Below the pieces are notes generated by a model that did no database searches, had not been told where the DNA came from, and saw only the letters and a program-made list of their open reading frames with translations. DNA of 64,000 bases from Pomphorhynchus laevis (Eukaryota; Acanthocephala; Palaeacanthocephala; Echinorhynchida; Pomphorhynchidae): positions 1-64,000 of the forward strand of contig WNNJ02000029.1 of NCBI GenBank assembly GCA_012934845.2, read 5' to 3'. Of the stretch, positions 9,690 to 20,579 are shown in pieces. The position numbers and the translations under genes are program-made. Within the stretch, counting starts at the first letter, position 1, and the number at the start of each line of letters is the position of its first letter.

Positions 9690-10830
9690 TTATATACTAA
9701 ACTTTTAGGTCATTCAACGATAGTTCAAATGACCTAATCATTCATTCCGCAATAGTTCGACCACTACTAAAAAATCCTTGCTTTAATTATTTGCTTCCTT
9801 CATCAAATCGTCCTATCTCTGATATTCTAACTGTCTCTAAATTTCTTTAATGTCATGTGTTGAACCAGATTGACATATTTTTTCTCTTCGTCCAAACTCT
9901 ATCTTATTATTCAATATGATCTCCAATCTCACAATTATACTTAATAAAGAGTTTAGAATAACTTTATTTTACTTAGAATAACAAAGTTTTCTCTAACTTA
10001 CTTCTTGCTTATTACAAGAAACTACAGTGTAGTAATTTTCCTTCGCCTTTCTTCTGAATTTGATATTGTTGGCCACTCCATCCTCCTCCATAGCATTCGC
10101 TACAACTATGGCTTTTATTGTGCTACTATATCTTGGTTCTCCTCTTATCACTCTGAACGATCTTTCCGTGTCTATTTTAAAGCGTTTTTCTATACTTCTT
10201 CCTATCTCTTTTGGCGTTCCTCGACATTCATTCGTTCACGACAAAATCCGATCTTGAGATATCATACTTCATGACCTTTGCCGTATTAGAAGCTCGCTTG
10301 ATTTTAACTCATGCCACTCTCTTATTTCTAGTCTATTGTACCTAAGATCGACTTTTGCCTCAGTCTTTTTTACTTTATTCTCAAATATTCTCTTCTTTCT
10401 CTCCAGCGCCACGTGAATTCCGCCGTGCGTACCCTTTTTAGCCTCCGTCGTTTTGATCACATTTCCTCTTCCATTTCTAAACTTGACTGGTTATTCATGG
10501 AAAACCACATTCTATTATGTATCCTTAGTATAAGTTTTTGACTCTTTTCTTCAAACTCGCCTTCTTATCTGCATATTCCTACACTTAACGAATCCTGCCT
10601 CACCTCCATAAATCTTGGTTCATGTGATTATATTCTTCTCCATGCTTCATTATCCTCAAAATATTGACGGCATTCTCTTTTTATTTAACTGTCGTACCTA
10701 TTTTCTTGAATAAACTATCACCTGTCATGCGCCCAACTGCTTCCTTTCCACCCTTCAAATACAGTATCCGCTCTTTTTTGTCCCTTAATAATTAATTCAA
10801 TTATTCTAACTCATTAAAACTCTCCAACAC
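9690..10830 (+). pseudogene. L2-like LINE fragment (family A), copy A1: RT and C-terminal region
   Basis: Traces of RT read in shifting frames: an RPIS-type motif near 9805, then SEFDIVGHSILL near 10060, matching the SAFD(I/M)VDHSILL motif of the other A copies. The C-terminal region follows, and its last 380 bp (10426-10805) duplicate 9264-9646. Many frameshifts show it is dead. The conserved 3' hairpin of the family is not visible at its end. The family resembles L2/CR1-group LINEs in its RT motifs and in the C-terminal pattern around RRFDH and LRSFIVAAP. Confidence 0.65.
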
Positions 10831-11009
10831 GCTCCCAGACATTAACATTAACCTATTTACATTGTTCATAGATTTTATTATTTGTTGTAAAAAGCTTTTA
10901 ATTTGTAATTTAGTGGACTATTAAGTGAATAAATATCGACAATAGCCACTTGTGCAAAAGAAAAGTGCACAATAGCCACTTGTGCACCTATTGGCATACC
11001 GAAGTTTGT
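10831..11009 (+). other. spacer with short direct repeat
   Basis: CAATAGCCACTTGTGCA occurs at about 10941 and 10969. The rest is AT-rich, and no gene is visible. Confidence 0.5.
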
Positions 11010-12310
11010 AAATGAATTTCTTGCAGTTTAGTCACAGTGGACTCACCTATTCCGTGCTGTTGATTACGGCATTTAATGGTTGGATAATCTAAAGAATGCT
11101 ATTGACACAAAATTCATGAATTTCATGTTTGATGATGACATTTATGTTGGTTTGAACAAATTATGTTCGTTGCAAACCAATATTGGAGGATTTGGAATAT
11201 GAAACATTGAAAGGGGATCACTCCGACAGTACAAGGCTGCACGGATGTTATCATCCGTATATAAAAAACCTGCTTTAGATATCGATGTCTCAGTAATACA
11301 CTTATTGTCTGCAATTCAAAAAGAACACAAAGAAGAAAACCCTAGTCGTAAGTCTCAAGCCAGCGATCACGCCTATAGTGCGAACATTCGTGGAAAATGT
11401 ATCTCTGACTGGTTAACAAGATATGCTTTGGCTTCTACGGAATGTCAGTTGTCAACTCAAGAGTTTCGAGATGCTCTATCTGTTCAATACGGTTTAACTC
11501 CCACAGATTTGCCGGAAAAGTGTCAATGCGGGCAGAGTTTAACAACAACACACGCTCTATCGTGCAAAAGAAGAGCATGCAACTTCATTCGTCATAATGA
11601 ATTTTGCGATTTTTGGTTCAGAAGTTGAACCAAATATGTTGGAATGGGTATGCAGAACCCACTCTGACTCCAATTCCAGAAAACCTTATGTTTGATAGTA
11701 GCACAACAACCAGACAAGATGACGCTCGAGCGGATATAATGAGTAATTGACTATTAGGTGGGAATATGGAGCGTACATTTTTTATGTAGTCGTTCTCAGC
11801 AATCATGCTCCATCCTACCGCGAAAAGTCGACAGATGATACTTTCATTTTTCACGAAAATAGAAAATGTGCCAAGTATGATGAGAGGATACACACATTAG
11901 AGCACATCTCATTTTGCCCACTTATTTGGGCGACTACTGGCGGTGTTGGCAAAAGTGCAAGAGCATGTATCAAATTATTGGCTCTAAAAATAGCTGAACG
12001 GCAAAAAAATGAATATAATGAGACGATCGCATCGATCAGGACATATCTCAGTATGTCTCTTTCAAAAATTTGTTCTGCTGCGCTTCGATGTCCACGCGTA
12101 CAATATCAGTGGATTTCGTCTTTTCGAGCAGAAAGTGATTTACCTGACTGCGCCAAATGTAAAAAAATGATATATTTTTCTGACAACATGAGGGCCCATT
12201 TGCGGGTAACCTTCAAAATGTTTATATTTTTGTATAATAAATATATTATTATTCTATTATTAATAATTATTTTTATCATTATTATTTTTATTATTTTTTA
12301 TTATTGAAAT
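11010..12310 (+). pseudogene. family D RLE-LINE, 3' half (copy D2)
   Basis: The copy enters within the thumb/linker region, then reads a 127-residue frame at 11245-11628 that contains CQCGQSLTTTHALSC, the same CxC-x7-H-x4-C knuckle as D1. After a frameshift a second frame (11747-12307) gives FHENRKCAKYDERI and PLIWATTGGVGKSA, equivalent to NENRKKNKYIERI and PFVISTSGGLAKEA in D1. The D-type 3' hairpin block lies at 12192-12211, and a run of ATT repeats follows. RT and N terminus are missing. Copy D3 begins about 140 bp downstream in the same orientation. Confidence 0.8.
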
Positions 12311-12448
12311 AAAAGTTTGAAAAATAAATAACATACAGTCGATTATTATTTAAGAGATATAAAACCAATTCTACAATCAGCAAATCAGTTTCAATACCTT
12401 ACGCATATCAGTCTGATAAAACTTACACTACAGTACAATCGTCACAGA

Positions 12449-14471
12449 ATGACGAGAGGCAAATCTTCATCCGAACACAAGTCCTGTTCCTGCAACGGAC
12501 CAAATGCTCGGTGCAAAGGCTGCAAATGCGCACGAAGCGGCGAAGATTGTATCAACTGATCTGTCTCACATTGCATCAACAAGCATCAGCTGAGGTTATG
12601 CAACACCTAAACAGCAAGTCCAACTGTAACCGAAGCGAATTTATCCTGCAAGTTATCACTAGATGAAATATACGAGGAGGTAATAAGATGGCATCCGAGC
12701 TTGATATATCCACCATCTTGCAATGCTATGAGAGACTACATTGTCATCATTGCAGATCTTCACCACCGAGCAGAGAGAGTGGATACATTTCATAATTGCA
12801 GCGCACTGAAAGCTGCGACGGTGCTCTGGCGCTGCGTCTTGCAGCGTCTGCCCACACGAAAAACGACCCAACTCCGCAAATCGCTCGAGCAAAGAATTCA
12901 TCAGTGGAAGAACCTCCAATTCACTAACCTCTTCGAGGAGTCCAGTTGTCTCAAAGCACGATCCCAACTTTCTAAACATGCCACCGACGACGTTGACTGG
13001 AAGGATCGGTATTTAGACTGTTGAAAGAAGGACGACAGAGTGCTGCTACCTCCATCCTCTACGGATCCGCAGCATCCGGTACACTACGTGCTACTTAAGT
13101 CCTAGGCGACTCAACTGTAAAGGAACAACTACAATTACTGCATCCAGGCGCAGCAATGGTGAAAGATGACGCCCTGCTCCGATCGCCCATCAATGGCATG
13201 GTTCCTCTTCACCCTTCCTCTTTTCTCAAAATTAACAGTACAAGCATTGTCCGATCTGCCCGCTTCACCTTTGGCTCTGCGGGACCTTCCGGTGTAGATT
13301 TGTCGCTGTGGAAGCGACTACTAACATCATTTGGCAGGGAGTCTGACATGCTCGCTGAAGCTCTGTCTGCACTCGCGATCAAAATAGCAACCGAGAAAGT
13401 ATCGCCCGCCACACTTGAGGCATTTGTCGCATGCAGGCTAGTGGCTATTCCGAAAAAAGACAATAGTATGTGTCCCATAGGCGTCGCTGACGTGAGCAGG
13501 CGAATTATCTGCAAGGCTATCCTAAACCTCATCAAAACGGATCGATAAGATGTGGCTGGCATTGAACAACTGTGAGCATGGCAGCGCATCGGTATGGACT
13601 TCTGTGTCCATTCGTTGATAGATGATTTCCATGACAATCCCGAATACGGCATTTTCTGCATCGACGCGATAAATGCGTTTAACAGGCTTAACAGAAAAGT
13701 AGCCATGCTCAACATGCCACTTATATGCCCGGCGCTGGCACGCACGATGGAGAACATTTACGCAGCAGATGCTCTACTAGTAGTTGATGGAGAAACGATG
13801 CGCTTTAAAGATGGTGTGATACAGCGCGAGCCACTCGTCATAAATATTTTCGCAATGTATTTCTTACCGTTGATCAGTTTGGTCCGAGCCGTTTGTTCAA
13901 ACATCAAGCAGAGATGGTTTGCGGATGACGCAAATTTTATCGGACCAACTTCTTCACTTGAGAAAGTATGGACTCTACTACTGCAGCGTGGACCTAACTA
14001 TGGCTACTATGTCAATTCGACAAAGTCTTCCCTCCTTCTTCACGAAAACGTGACTGTTCCCGATTCACAGTTTGAAGGACTTTGACGTACTAGCGAAGGC
14101 ATAAGTATACTCGGCTCGTTCATAGGATCTAAATGATTCATAAAAGATCAATCCTCAACCGAATTTATAGTGAATTGGAGCCCCTATCGAGGCTAGTAGA
14201 GGTATGCATTCTTGACCCGAACGTATCCTTTGCAGGGATCACAAAGTCACTCCTTTGGAAGTGGACTCAATTTCTGCGGACTACACCGCTACGAGGTACA
14301 CATGTTGTTACCACTCAGAGACGCCATTATCCGAGATGTTTTACCTGAGCTCACATCTCAGAGTCTGTCTGATGACTGGTGCAAAGTGCTTACCTCGCCC
14401 ATTTGTTTAGGCAGTATTAGAGTTTTAGATCCATGTTTCGCGGCAAGCCTCGAGTTTGACGCATCTGCATC
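12449..14471 (+). pseudogene. family D RLE-LINE, 5' and RT part (copy D3)
   Basis: It starts at ATG 12449, and the N terminus repeats the D1 cysteine cluster (CSCNGPNARCKGCKCARS) with identical spacing. A TGA replaces a following cysteine position. Scattered frames then cover the RT: TFGSAGPSGVDLSLWKRL (13156-13548), INAFNRLNRKVAMLNM and WFADDANF (13594-14085). The QGDP motif has decayed to QREP. The element is cut off near 14471, where L2 sequence begins, so it lacks the knuckle and endonuclease. Multiple stops and shifts show it is dead. Confidence 0.8.
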
Positions 14472-15122
14472 ACTTAAACCTTTCGTTAGAGATAAAGTAC
14501 ACTCATCTACCTTGATACTCCGCAATCTCCGTCAAGTTCGTAGATTGATTGATTTACCTTCTTGTATGATTCTCATATATTCTCTCCTTTGTTCTAGACT
14601 CGATTATTGTCTTAGTTTATTTTCCAACTAACCTAAATCCACTCTTATTCCTTTACAACGCATCATCAACGGCGTCGTCCGAGTTCTCCTCCGTCTTTGT
14701 CGTTTTGATCATACATCCTATCATATTGTTTCTCTTGATTGGCCTACCATTTATAGTCGTATTCAAATTCGTCTTCTTATCATTGCTTTTCGCCTTATAA
14801 CTTCTCATACCCCTTCATTTCTCAACCTTCCTTTTCTCGACAATTCTCGTACTGTGTACTGTGCTCTGCGTTCCCGTAATGCCCTTCTTTTACATGTCCC
14901 AAACTACTCTACCTCTTCTGGCTTCCGCTCCTTCGTTGTGGCTGCTTCTCTCTCGTGGAATCATCTGCCTATTCAAATCCGCCAATTAACATCAATGCCG
15001 TGATTCAAACGCCAAATCCAATTCCATTTCAACAATTAACTAATTAATCTGTGACTTTTGCTGTTCTTTTTTTTTGTTAGTGGTCATGTAAGCGTGCATT
15101 TACCACGTTAAATAAATTATTA
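14472..15122 (+). pseudogene. L2-like LINE 3' part (family A, copy A2)
   Basis: Reading begins at KPFVRDKVHSSTLILRNLRQ, equivalent to KLFVRDKVRSSNLILRDIRR in A4, and runs through the RRFDH-equivalent region and LPI-type C terminus. The 3' end has GTGGTCATGTAAGCGTGC and CCACGTTAAATAAA, but the second arm of the family hairpin is deleted. An open frame at 14212-14631 crosses from D3 into this copy, giving an accidental chimeric ORF. Confidence 0.75.
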
Positions 15123-15343
15123 AACTATCAAACTATATCCATGTAATAGATCAGGGATGGGCAAGCTTGGACATACCGAGTGCCATATTTCTATCATCGA
15201 GGTACTTGAGGGCCCGTATCAATTTATAAATTAACAGATTTTACCGAAACACAGTATCACCTTTAATGACCACAATTTTTAATTAAAAATAAATTGTAAT
15301 ATTCTTAAGCACAGCATAAATTTGAAAGTTATCAACAAACGAA

Positions 15344-15550
15344 TTAATACGAATATTTATTTTGTACTTGAGCCAGGAGGTCATCAATATTAATATCTAT
15401 ATTGCTCAAGCACAACGTCAGGATGTATTCTAGGTGCTCGTCAGTTATTCTTGTACGATTTTTTGATTTATTAAATTTCATCCTCGAAAAAAATTGTTCA
15501 CATATATATGTACTACCAAAAAGAGAATCATTTTTTGCTAATGTTCGCAA
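15344..15550 (-). pseudogene. hAT transposase, C-terminal dimerisation region
   Basis: The 68-residue frame contains NDSLFGSTYICEQFFSRM and TRITDEHLEYILTLCLSN. This is the usual hAT C-terminal pattern, in which a conserved Cys-Glu-(Gln) segment is followed by a TDEHL helix. It is separated from the core by a 400-bp patch of unrelated repeat sequence, so it is not joined to an ORF. Confidence 0.8.
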
Positions 15551-15620
15551 GTTTGTATATTTCTATTCTTTTATATATAAATTGTAGAAATCTATTAAAG
15601 AACCCTTATAAAAATGGGAT

Positions 15621-15960
15621 TTTAGAGTCAAATCCGCGTGGAGATCGAGAATATCCATCTGAAGAGATGAAGATTCTCGATCTCCACCTGATGAGGTCAA
15701 ATCCGCCATCCGATGTCTAAATAGATAGATAGTCCGCTATTTAGAGTCAAATCCGCCATCAGATGATCCGCCATTTAGAGTCAAATCCGCGTGGAGATCG
15801 AGAATTTCTATCAGAAGAAATGGGTGTTATCCCTCCTTTAGTGCATTCAAATTCCACCTCCGTACTCACCTCCTCGAAACATGATTTAGATTATTATTGT
15901 TGTTGTCATGTAAGCGTGCGCCGGCACGCATTTGCCACGTAAAAAAATATATATGGAAGG
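15621..15960 (+). repeat. shuffled short repeats plus L2 3' tip (copy A3)
   Basis: TTAGAGTCAAATCCGC occurs at about 15621, 15741 and 15774, and GTGGAGATCGAGAAT at 15638 and 15791. The inverse of the latter lies at 15673-15687 and forms a perfect 15-bp hairpin with the first. The right part (about 15830-15945) is the last 110 bp of an L2 element, including its hairpin at 15914-15929. The whole patch sits inside the hAT element. Confidence 0.7.
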
Positions 15961-16028
15961 TTTTCTGGAACATTATATACATCTGCATCTGTTGGACATG
16001 CAAATATAGAAAAGATAAAGCCCTTGTT

Positions 16029-16814
16029 TTAAAAGTTTGCAAAACGTATAATAAATTGCTCTTTTAATGAGTGAGTCTCGCTAGCATAGTAATTACATGG
16101 AATATTTAATGTTTTGAAAGAGTTGGGAAATGAAAATAAATTTGATTTTCCATGTCTTTCTAACAATGTTAATTTATTGCAAAAGGCTATAATATGACCA
16201 TGGAGTTCATGGATCAATTGTCCCTGTTTTTGCAATTTTTGATTTAACTCATTAAGGTATCCAGTAACATCTGCCAAAAACGCCAAATCACAAATCCAAC
16301 AATTTTCTTTTAATTGTTCTACCACTCTTCCTTTTTTCTTCATAAAAGTGTAGATTTCATGTTTTAATTCATAAAGTCGTTTAAGCATATTACCTTTACT
16401 TAGCCATCTTACTTCAATGTAGTAACATACATCTTCACGCCCATAAACTATATCTGCCAAGTATTCTTTAAATTGACGATGGTTTATTGCCCGGAATTTA
16501 ATAAAACTGATACATGACACAACAACCCATAAACACATAACATCAGCAAATTTTATTGATTTTGCACGAAGATATTGTTGGTGAATGACACAGTAAAAAA
16601 TCGTGAAGTCGTATGTGTTTATTTGTAGATCTTTTACCCTTTTAAGAACATTTCCCACAAATCCTTTCTGTGTACCTACCATTGCAGGAGCTCCATCGGT
16701 GCATATACCAGTAAGTAAACTCCACATGACCCCAGATTTATTATAAATCATATCCACTGTTCTAAATATATATTCGCCGGTAGTAGTTCTCTTTAGAGGT
16801 GCAAGTGCTCCCAT
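16029..16814 (-). pseudogene. hAT transposase, central catalytic region
   Basis: The 261-residue open frame begins within LAPLKRTTTGEYIF and contains ICTDGAPAMVGTQKGFVGNV, the second-aspartate block of the RNase H-like core. The insertion-domain motif VIHQQYLRAKSIKFADVM and VRWLSKGNMLKRLYEL follow. The series matches the GTF2IRD2/ZBED5-type hAT proteins. The apparent start Met lies near the edge of the L2 insertion and is not a real start. The frame ends at 16029, short of the dimerisation region. Confidence 0.8.
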
Positions 16815-17838
16815 CCCTATTTTTTGCGGGGTCCCACAAGTTTCAGTCCTAGGTCCCTGCTTTTCTCTCTTCTGCTTGGCGATCTATCTCCGTTTATCAA
16901 ACCTTACTCCTTTAAGGTCATGCAATATGCCGATGACATTCTAATCTATGCTCATGCACCCACACATCGCATACACGATATCGGCATTTCTGCCTCCAAC
17001 TGTCTTTCTTCTATCTACAAACGTCTCTCCAATCTCCATCTCGTTCTAAACCCCGAAAAGTCCAAAATAATGTGGATCCTCCCCGTAAACCAAACATATC
17101 TCCTCCCACTGTATATTTTGCCTCATCGATCATCCCCATTGTCCACAATCTCACTTTCTTAGGCTTCCATTTCGATGATCACCTTTCCCTTAAACTCTTC
17201 GTCCGTGACAAGGTCCGCTCATCTAACTTAATTCTCCGTGACATCCGCCGTATCCGCCCCCTTATCGACTTCCGTTCTTGTACGTATCTTCTTTAATCGC
17301 TTCTTTCCCTAAAATCGATTACTGCCTTAGCCTTTTCGCCAATTCTCCAAAATCCATCATCCTACCCCTACAACGAATAATCAACACCGCCGTTGGAGTG
17401 CTCTTTCGTCTCCGTCGCTTCGACCACACATCCACATATTTTGCCCAACTCCCTGGCCCACCATCCACATCCGCATCAAACTCCGCCTTCTTCTCGTTAC
17501 CTTTCGTCTCATCGCTGTCGGCTCCCCATCGTTCATCAACCTTCCTTTCTTAGACGATACTCGCCCCAACTCGCTATCGCTTCGTTCCTGTCATACCTTC
17601 TTACTCCACGTTCCTAATTACTCCAACAACTACGGTCTCCGATCCTTCCTCATCGCCGCCTCACTCGCCTGGAATCAACTCCCTCTCGACGTCCGCCGCG
17701 CCCCCTCCTTTATCACATTCAAACACCTCCTCCGTTCACACCTTCTCGACACCTGATTCACAGTCTTGTTTTTCGTGTGTGGTCATGTAAGCGTGCGCTG
17801 GCACGCATTTGCCACGTTAAAATAAATCCTCTTTTTTT
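16810..17838 (+). mobile_element. L2-like LINE, 5'-truncated copy A4 inside the hAT
   Basis: The insertion begins at the RT motif GVPQGSVLGP (partly altered) and reads MQYADDILIYAHAP (the YADD catalytic motif) near 16920. It then passes KLFVRDKVRSSNLILRDIRR and the RRFDH region, and ends with the 3' hairpin GCGTGCGCTGGCACGC (17791-17806) and an A/T-rich tail. AAGTGCT flanks it at 16803-16809 and 17839-17845 as a 7-bp target duplication. Both hAT halves resume exactly at these points, which fixes the boundaries. ORF fragments lie at 16824-17162, 17072-17296 and 17278-17553. Confidence 0.85.
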
Positions 17839-17845
17839 AAGTGCT

Positions 17846-18538
17846 AATATTCCTCTATTATATTAAAGTCGGAATCCACACCTCTAATAAATATAGCCAA
17901 CTGTGCGGTATCAGATGCATCAGTACTATCATCCAATGCTATTGAAAAGCATGCTAATTTTTTAATTCTTTCTTTTAAACTTTTTTTCTATGCCCTCTGC
18001 CAGCATCTCTATCCTTCTAGAAACTGTATGCCTCGACAGACTAATTGATTCTAATTCTTTTTGTTTAGTGGACACACCAACTCTGCAACATCTATTAAGC
18101 CCTCCTTGATAAATTTACTATCGGAAAAAGACTGAATGTTTAGCAAATTTTACCAATCAAAAAACTGGCTTTTACATTGCTTAAACATTGTGCGTTTATA
18201 TTGCTAAACATTTGTTGCTGAGAGTACAAATTTTGTTAATATTTTTCCACATCCTCTTTTCGCTGCTGCCCTTTAATATTTTGCTTAACTTGATGCTTAG
18301 AATTAAAGCGTCTTTTTAAACTGTATTTCTTGACAACCGACATAGACATATTGCATATCAAACATACTGGTACCTCATTATGAAGAATAACATAATATTC
18401 TTCAGTCCAAAAATCTTGAAAATGTCGATTTTCTTCATCCACTTTTCTTCTTTTATTCATACTCATTTGGGGGTAAAATTCTAAAAACGATCTGGCCGGC
18501 GTTTGTTTATATGTGTAATAGATGATACATAGTCCCAT
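17846..18538 (-). pseudogene. hAT transposase, BED finger and start of core
   Basis: At 18236-18538 a frame contains KRRKVDEENRHFQDFWTEEY and VPVCLICNMSMSVVKKYSL, a BED-type zinc finger (CLIC...RRFNSKH) as at the N terminus of GTF2IRD2-like hAT proteins. Downstream on the same strand, FSIALDDSTDASDTAQLAIF near 17900-17960 carries the first catalytic aspartate block. Frameshifts separate the two. The likely start is the Met of MSMNKRRK near 18466; the longer N terminus is probably spurious. Confidence 0.75.
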
Positions 18539-18589
18539 TTTCGCTTAACCGCCATTTTCCTTGCTATAGCTCTTAAACATGTATTGGAC

Positions 18590-18930
18590 ACGGCCTATGT
18601 GGTACCAACGACAGCCCATATTAATGGACAGAATCTAATGTGTTCAATTTCCCGAATCCTTTCATCTTATTTCGCCTACTTTCGTTGTTCATGATAATGA
18701 AAAGCTTGCTCTGGAGATTTTTCAAGATAGGCAGGAGCATGGTTATTGCATATGCAGATATCTAAAAATGTCCTATCCAGCCTCTCTCCAAAAAGTCCAC
18801 AACAAACAATATCTGTCATGTCATCGTTTTGTCGAGTAGTTGTCGAATTTTCAAAAACAGTCTTTTCATCTACTGGTTGCAATGATGGCTCAGTATACAC
18901 TCCCCAACAACACACTCATAGATTTAAACA
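18590..18930 (-). pseudogene. family D RLE-LINE endonuclease fragment (copy D4)
   Basis: The 79-residue frame at 18676-18915 contains FENSTTTRQNDDMTD, RLDRTFLDICICNNHAP and FHYHEQRK, matching FSNQTTTRDPRSRAD, ERTFLDVTIFNP and FEYNENRK of D1. The fragment abuts the 5' side of the hAT element. The arginine of the RAD motif is not conserved, and neither end of the element is present. Confidence 0.75.
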
Positions 18931-19079
18931 AAACATCACGAACCTCATTGTGTCAAATAAAATTAAGTGGTTCTCTTTACACGAGGACCTCTTTTATATT
19001 ATTATAATTATTATAATTATCCTTTGGAAGTTTGGTAGTCAAATAAAGCGAGCATGTATAATAAAATTTTCTCTTTACT

Positions 19080-20565
19080 GTTTTCATGGAAAGTTTTTTC
19101 ATCCGATGTGATGATGTTCTCCAAGAGCTTCGGAAACTTAAATGCAAAGCAGGTGCGGGTCCAGATGGCTTACCGCCCGTATATTTGCGCAACATCGCTG
19201 ACATAATATGTCATCCGCTTTACAATATTTTCTCTGCGTCTGTTGCTTTTGGCGTTGTTCCTTCTGATTGGCAGAATTCCATCATCTGTCCTATTTATAA
19301 GAAAGGGGATAGTTCGTCCATTGACAATTATAGGCCTATTAGTCTCACTTGCGTGTGTTGTCGTGTGCTAGAAAGATTGATTAAGCGACGAATAATATAA
19401 TTTCTAAATAGATTTCAAATTTCGAACCCAGCACAGCATGGCTTCCGAAAAGGTTATTCCACGACTACTAATCTTGTACATGCACGTGAAAATTGGTATC
19501 ACTATTATGATCAAGGTATACCAGTTGATGTCATTTTCTTTGATTTCTCAAAAGCGTTCGACTCAGTTAATCACACGCGTCTTATTGAGAAGTTGGAGCA
19601 CATTCATCTTGATAAGAGGATCATAAACTGGATTCGTGTATTCCTTTCCAACCGACAAAGTGTCGTACGAGTGAGTCGCTGTCGAGTCCATTTCCAGTGT
19701 TGTTAGGTGTTCCACAGGGAAGTGTATTGGGTCTTATCTTATTCAGTCTTTATATCAACGATTTGATACCAAATATCAGTTCATTCAGTTTATTATATGC
19801 AGATGATCTTAAAGTTTGGCGACCTATTATTTCCGATCTTGATAAACAGCATTTACAAAGCGACGTCGACGTTATATCCAATTGGTCTATACGAAATCAC
19901 TTAAGGATCAAGTCCGCTAAATGTACATGTATGCGTATATCACGAAGATCATGTCATCATCTTGGATGTGAGTACCAGTTTGGTTCAATTAGTATCGAAA
20001 GAACCCACAAAACGCTTATTAGGATATACTCGTCGAGCTCTGATATGTATAGATCCGTTATCTTACCATACCTTAGCAAATGCGTTTTTCTTGAGCTATT
20101 TCTTATACGCATCGCCAGCTTGTTATCCCGAAACTACTTATGAGCGTCGTGCATTGGAGAAAGTGTTCAGATCAACAACTAAATTAGTCTCAGGGCTGCA
20201 TATTTTTGGCTACGCGAAACGCCTCCAGATATTAAATATGCCTTGTCTGCGATATATCCGTGACAAGCGAGATCTCTCTCTTGTTTGGAAAATTCTGCAT
20301 ACTAAAGATCATCCACTGTCACATCTGCTGCAACTGAGAGGTCAACCTTCTCTTCGCGGACACCCCCTGATGCTGAAACTTCCTTCTCAAGACAACTGTG
20401 GGATTTTCAGTAGTTCATATATTGAGGGAGGGACAAAACGACTCTTATTCTTTTTATTCTTTTTATTTTGTGAAGCAACTTGTAAAGAGCCTCGGCTCAA
20501 TTTGTTGTCAATTATTTTTTTTTAATTTTTTCTTTGATAAACGATTTACATGTGTATAAGTTACT
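19080..20565 (+). pseudogene. CR1-like LINE, RT region (family C, copy C1)
   Basis: The fragments are AGPDGLPPVYLRNIA and NYRPISLTCVCCRVLERLI (19086-19400), a frame-shifted QHGF/FDFSKAFD region (19430-19680), GVPQGSVLGLILFSLYINDL with LLYADDLKVW (19697-20143), and the C-terminal half (19962-20525). The order matches the intact CR1 at 33.3-36.3 kb, but the sequence is clearly diverged, so it is a separate subfamily. After the last frame, GAGCCTCGGCTC forms a small hairpin just before the T-rich end, comparable in place to AGCC/GGCT after the intact copy. It is 5' truncated and dead. Confidence 0.8.
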
Positions 20566-20579
20566 AAGTTATAAAAAAT

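Larger units (their letters stand above)
15152..18540 (-). mobile_element. hAT transposon (GTF2IRD2/ZBED-like), interrupted
   Basis: Minus-strand pieces give, in order, a BED-type zinc finger (18236-18538), the start of the RNase H-like core (about 17846-18000, FSIALDDSTDASDTAQLAIF), the middle with TDGAPAMVGTQKG (16029-16814) and the C-terminal dimerisation region (15344-15590). The 3' terminus near 15152 begins CAGGGATGGGCAAG, typical of hAT terminal inverted repeats. The matching repeat at the other end was not found. LINE insertions split it (A4 at 16810-17838, A3 near 15830-15945). It is a dead copy. Confidence 0.8.

Noticed and set aside
9264-10805. LTR retrotransposon with 380-bp LTRs
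   Set aside because: The arms encode the L2 C-terminal region, lack TG/CA ends, and the DNA between them is L2 RT rather than gag-pol.
13209-13757. 182-residue minus-strand frame
   Set aside because: It is the antisense shadow of the family D reverse transcriptase; the + strand carries the motifs.
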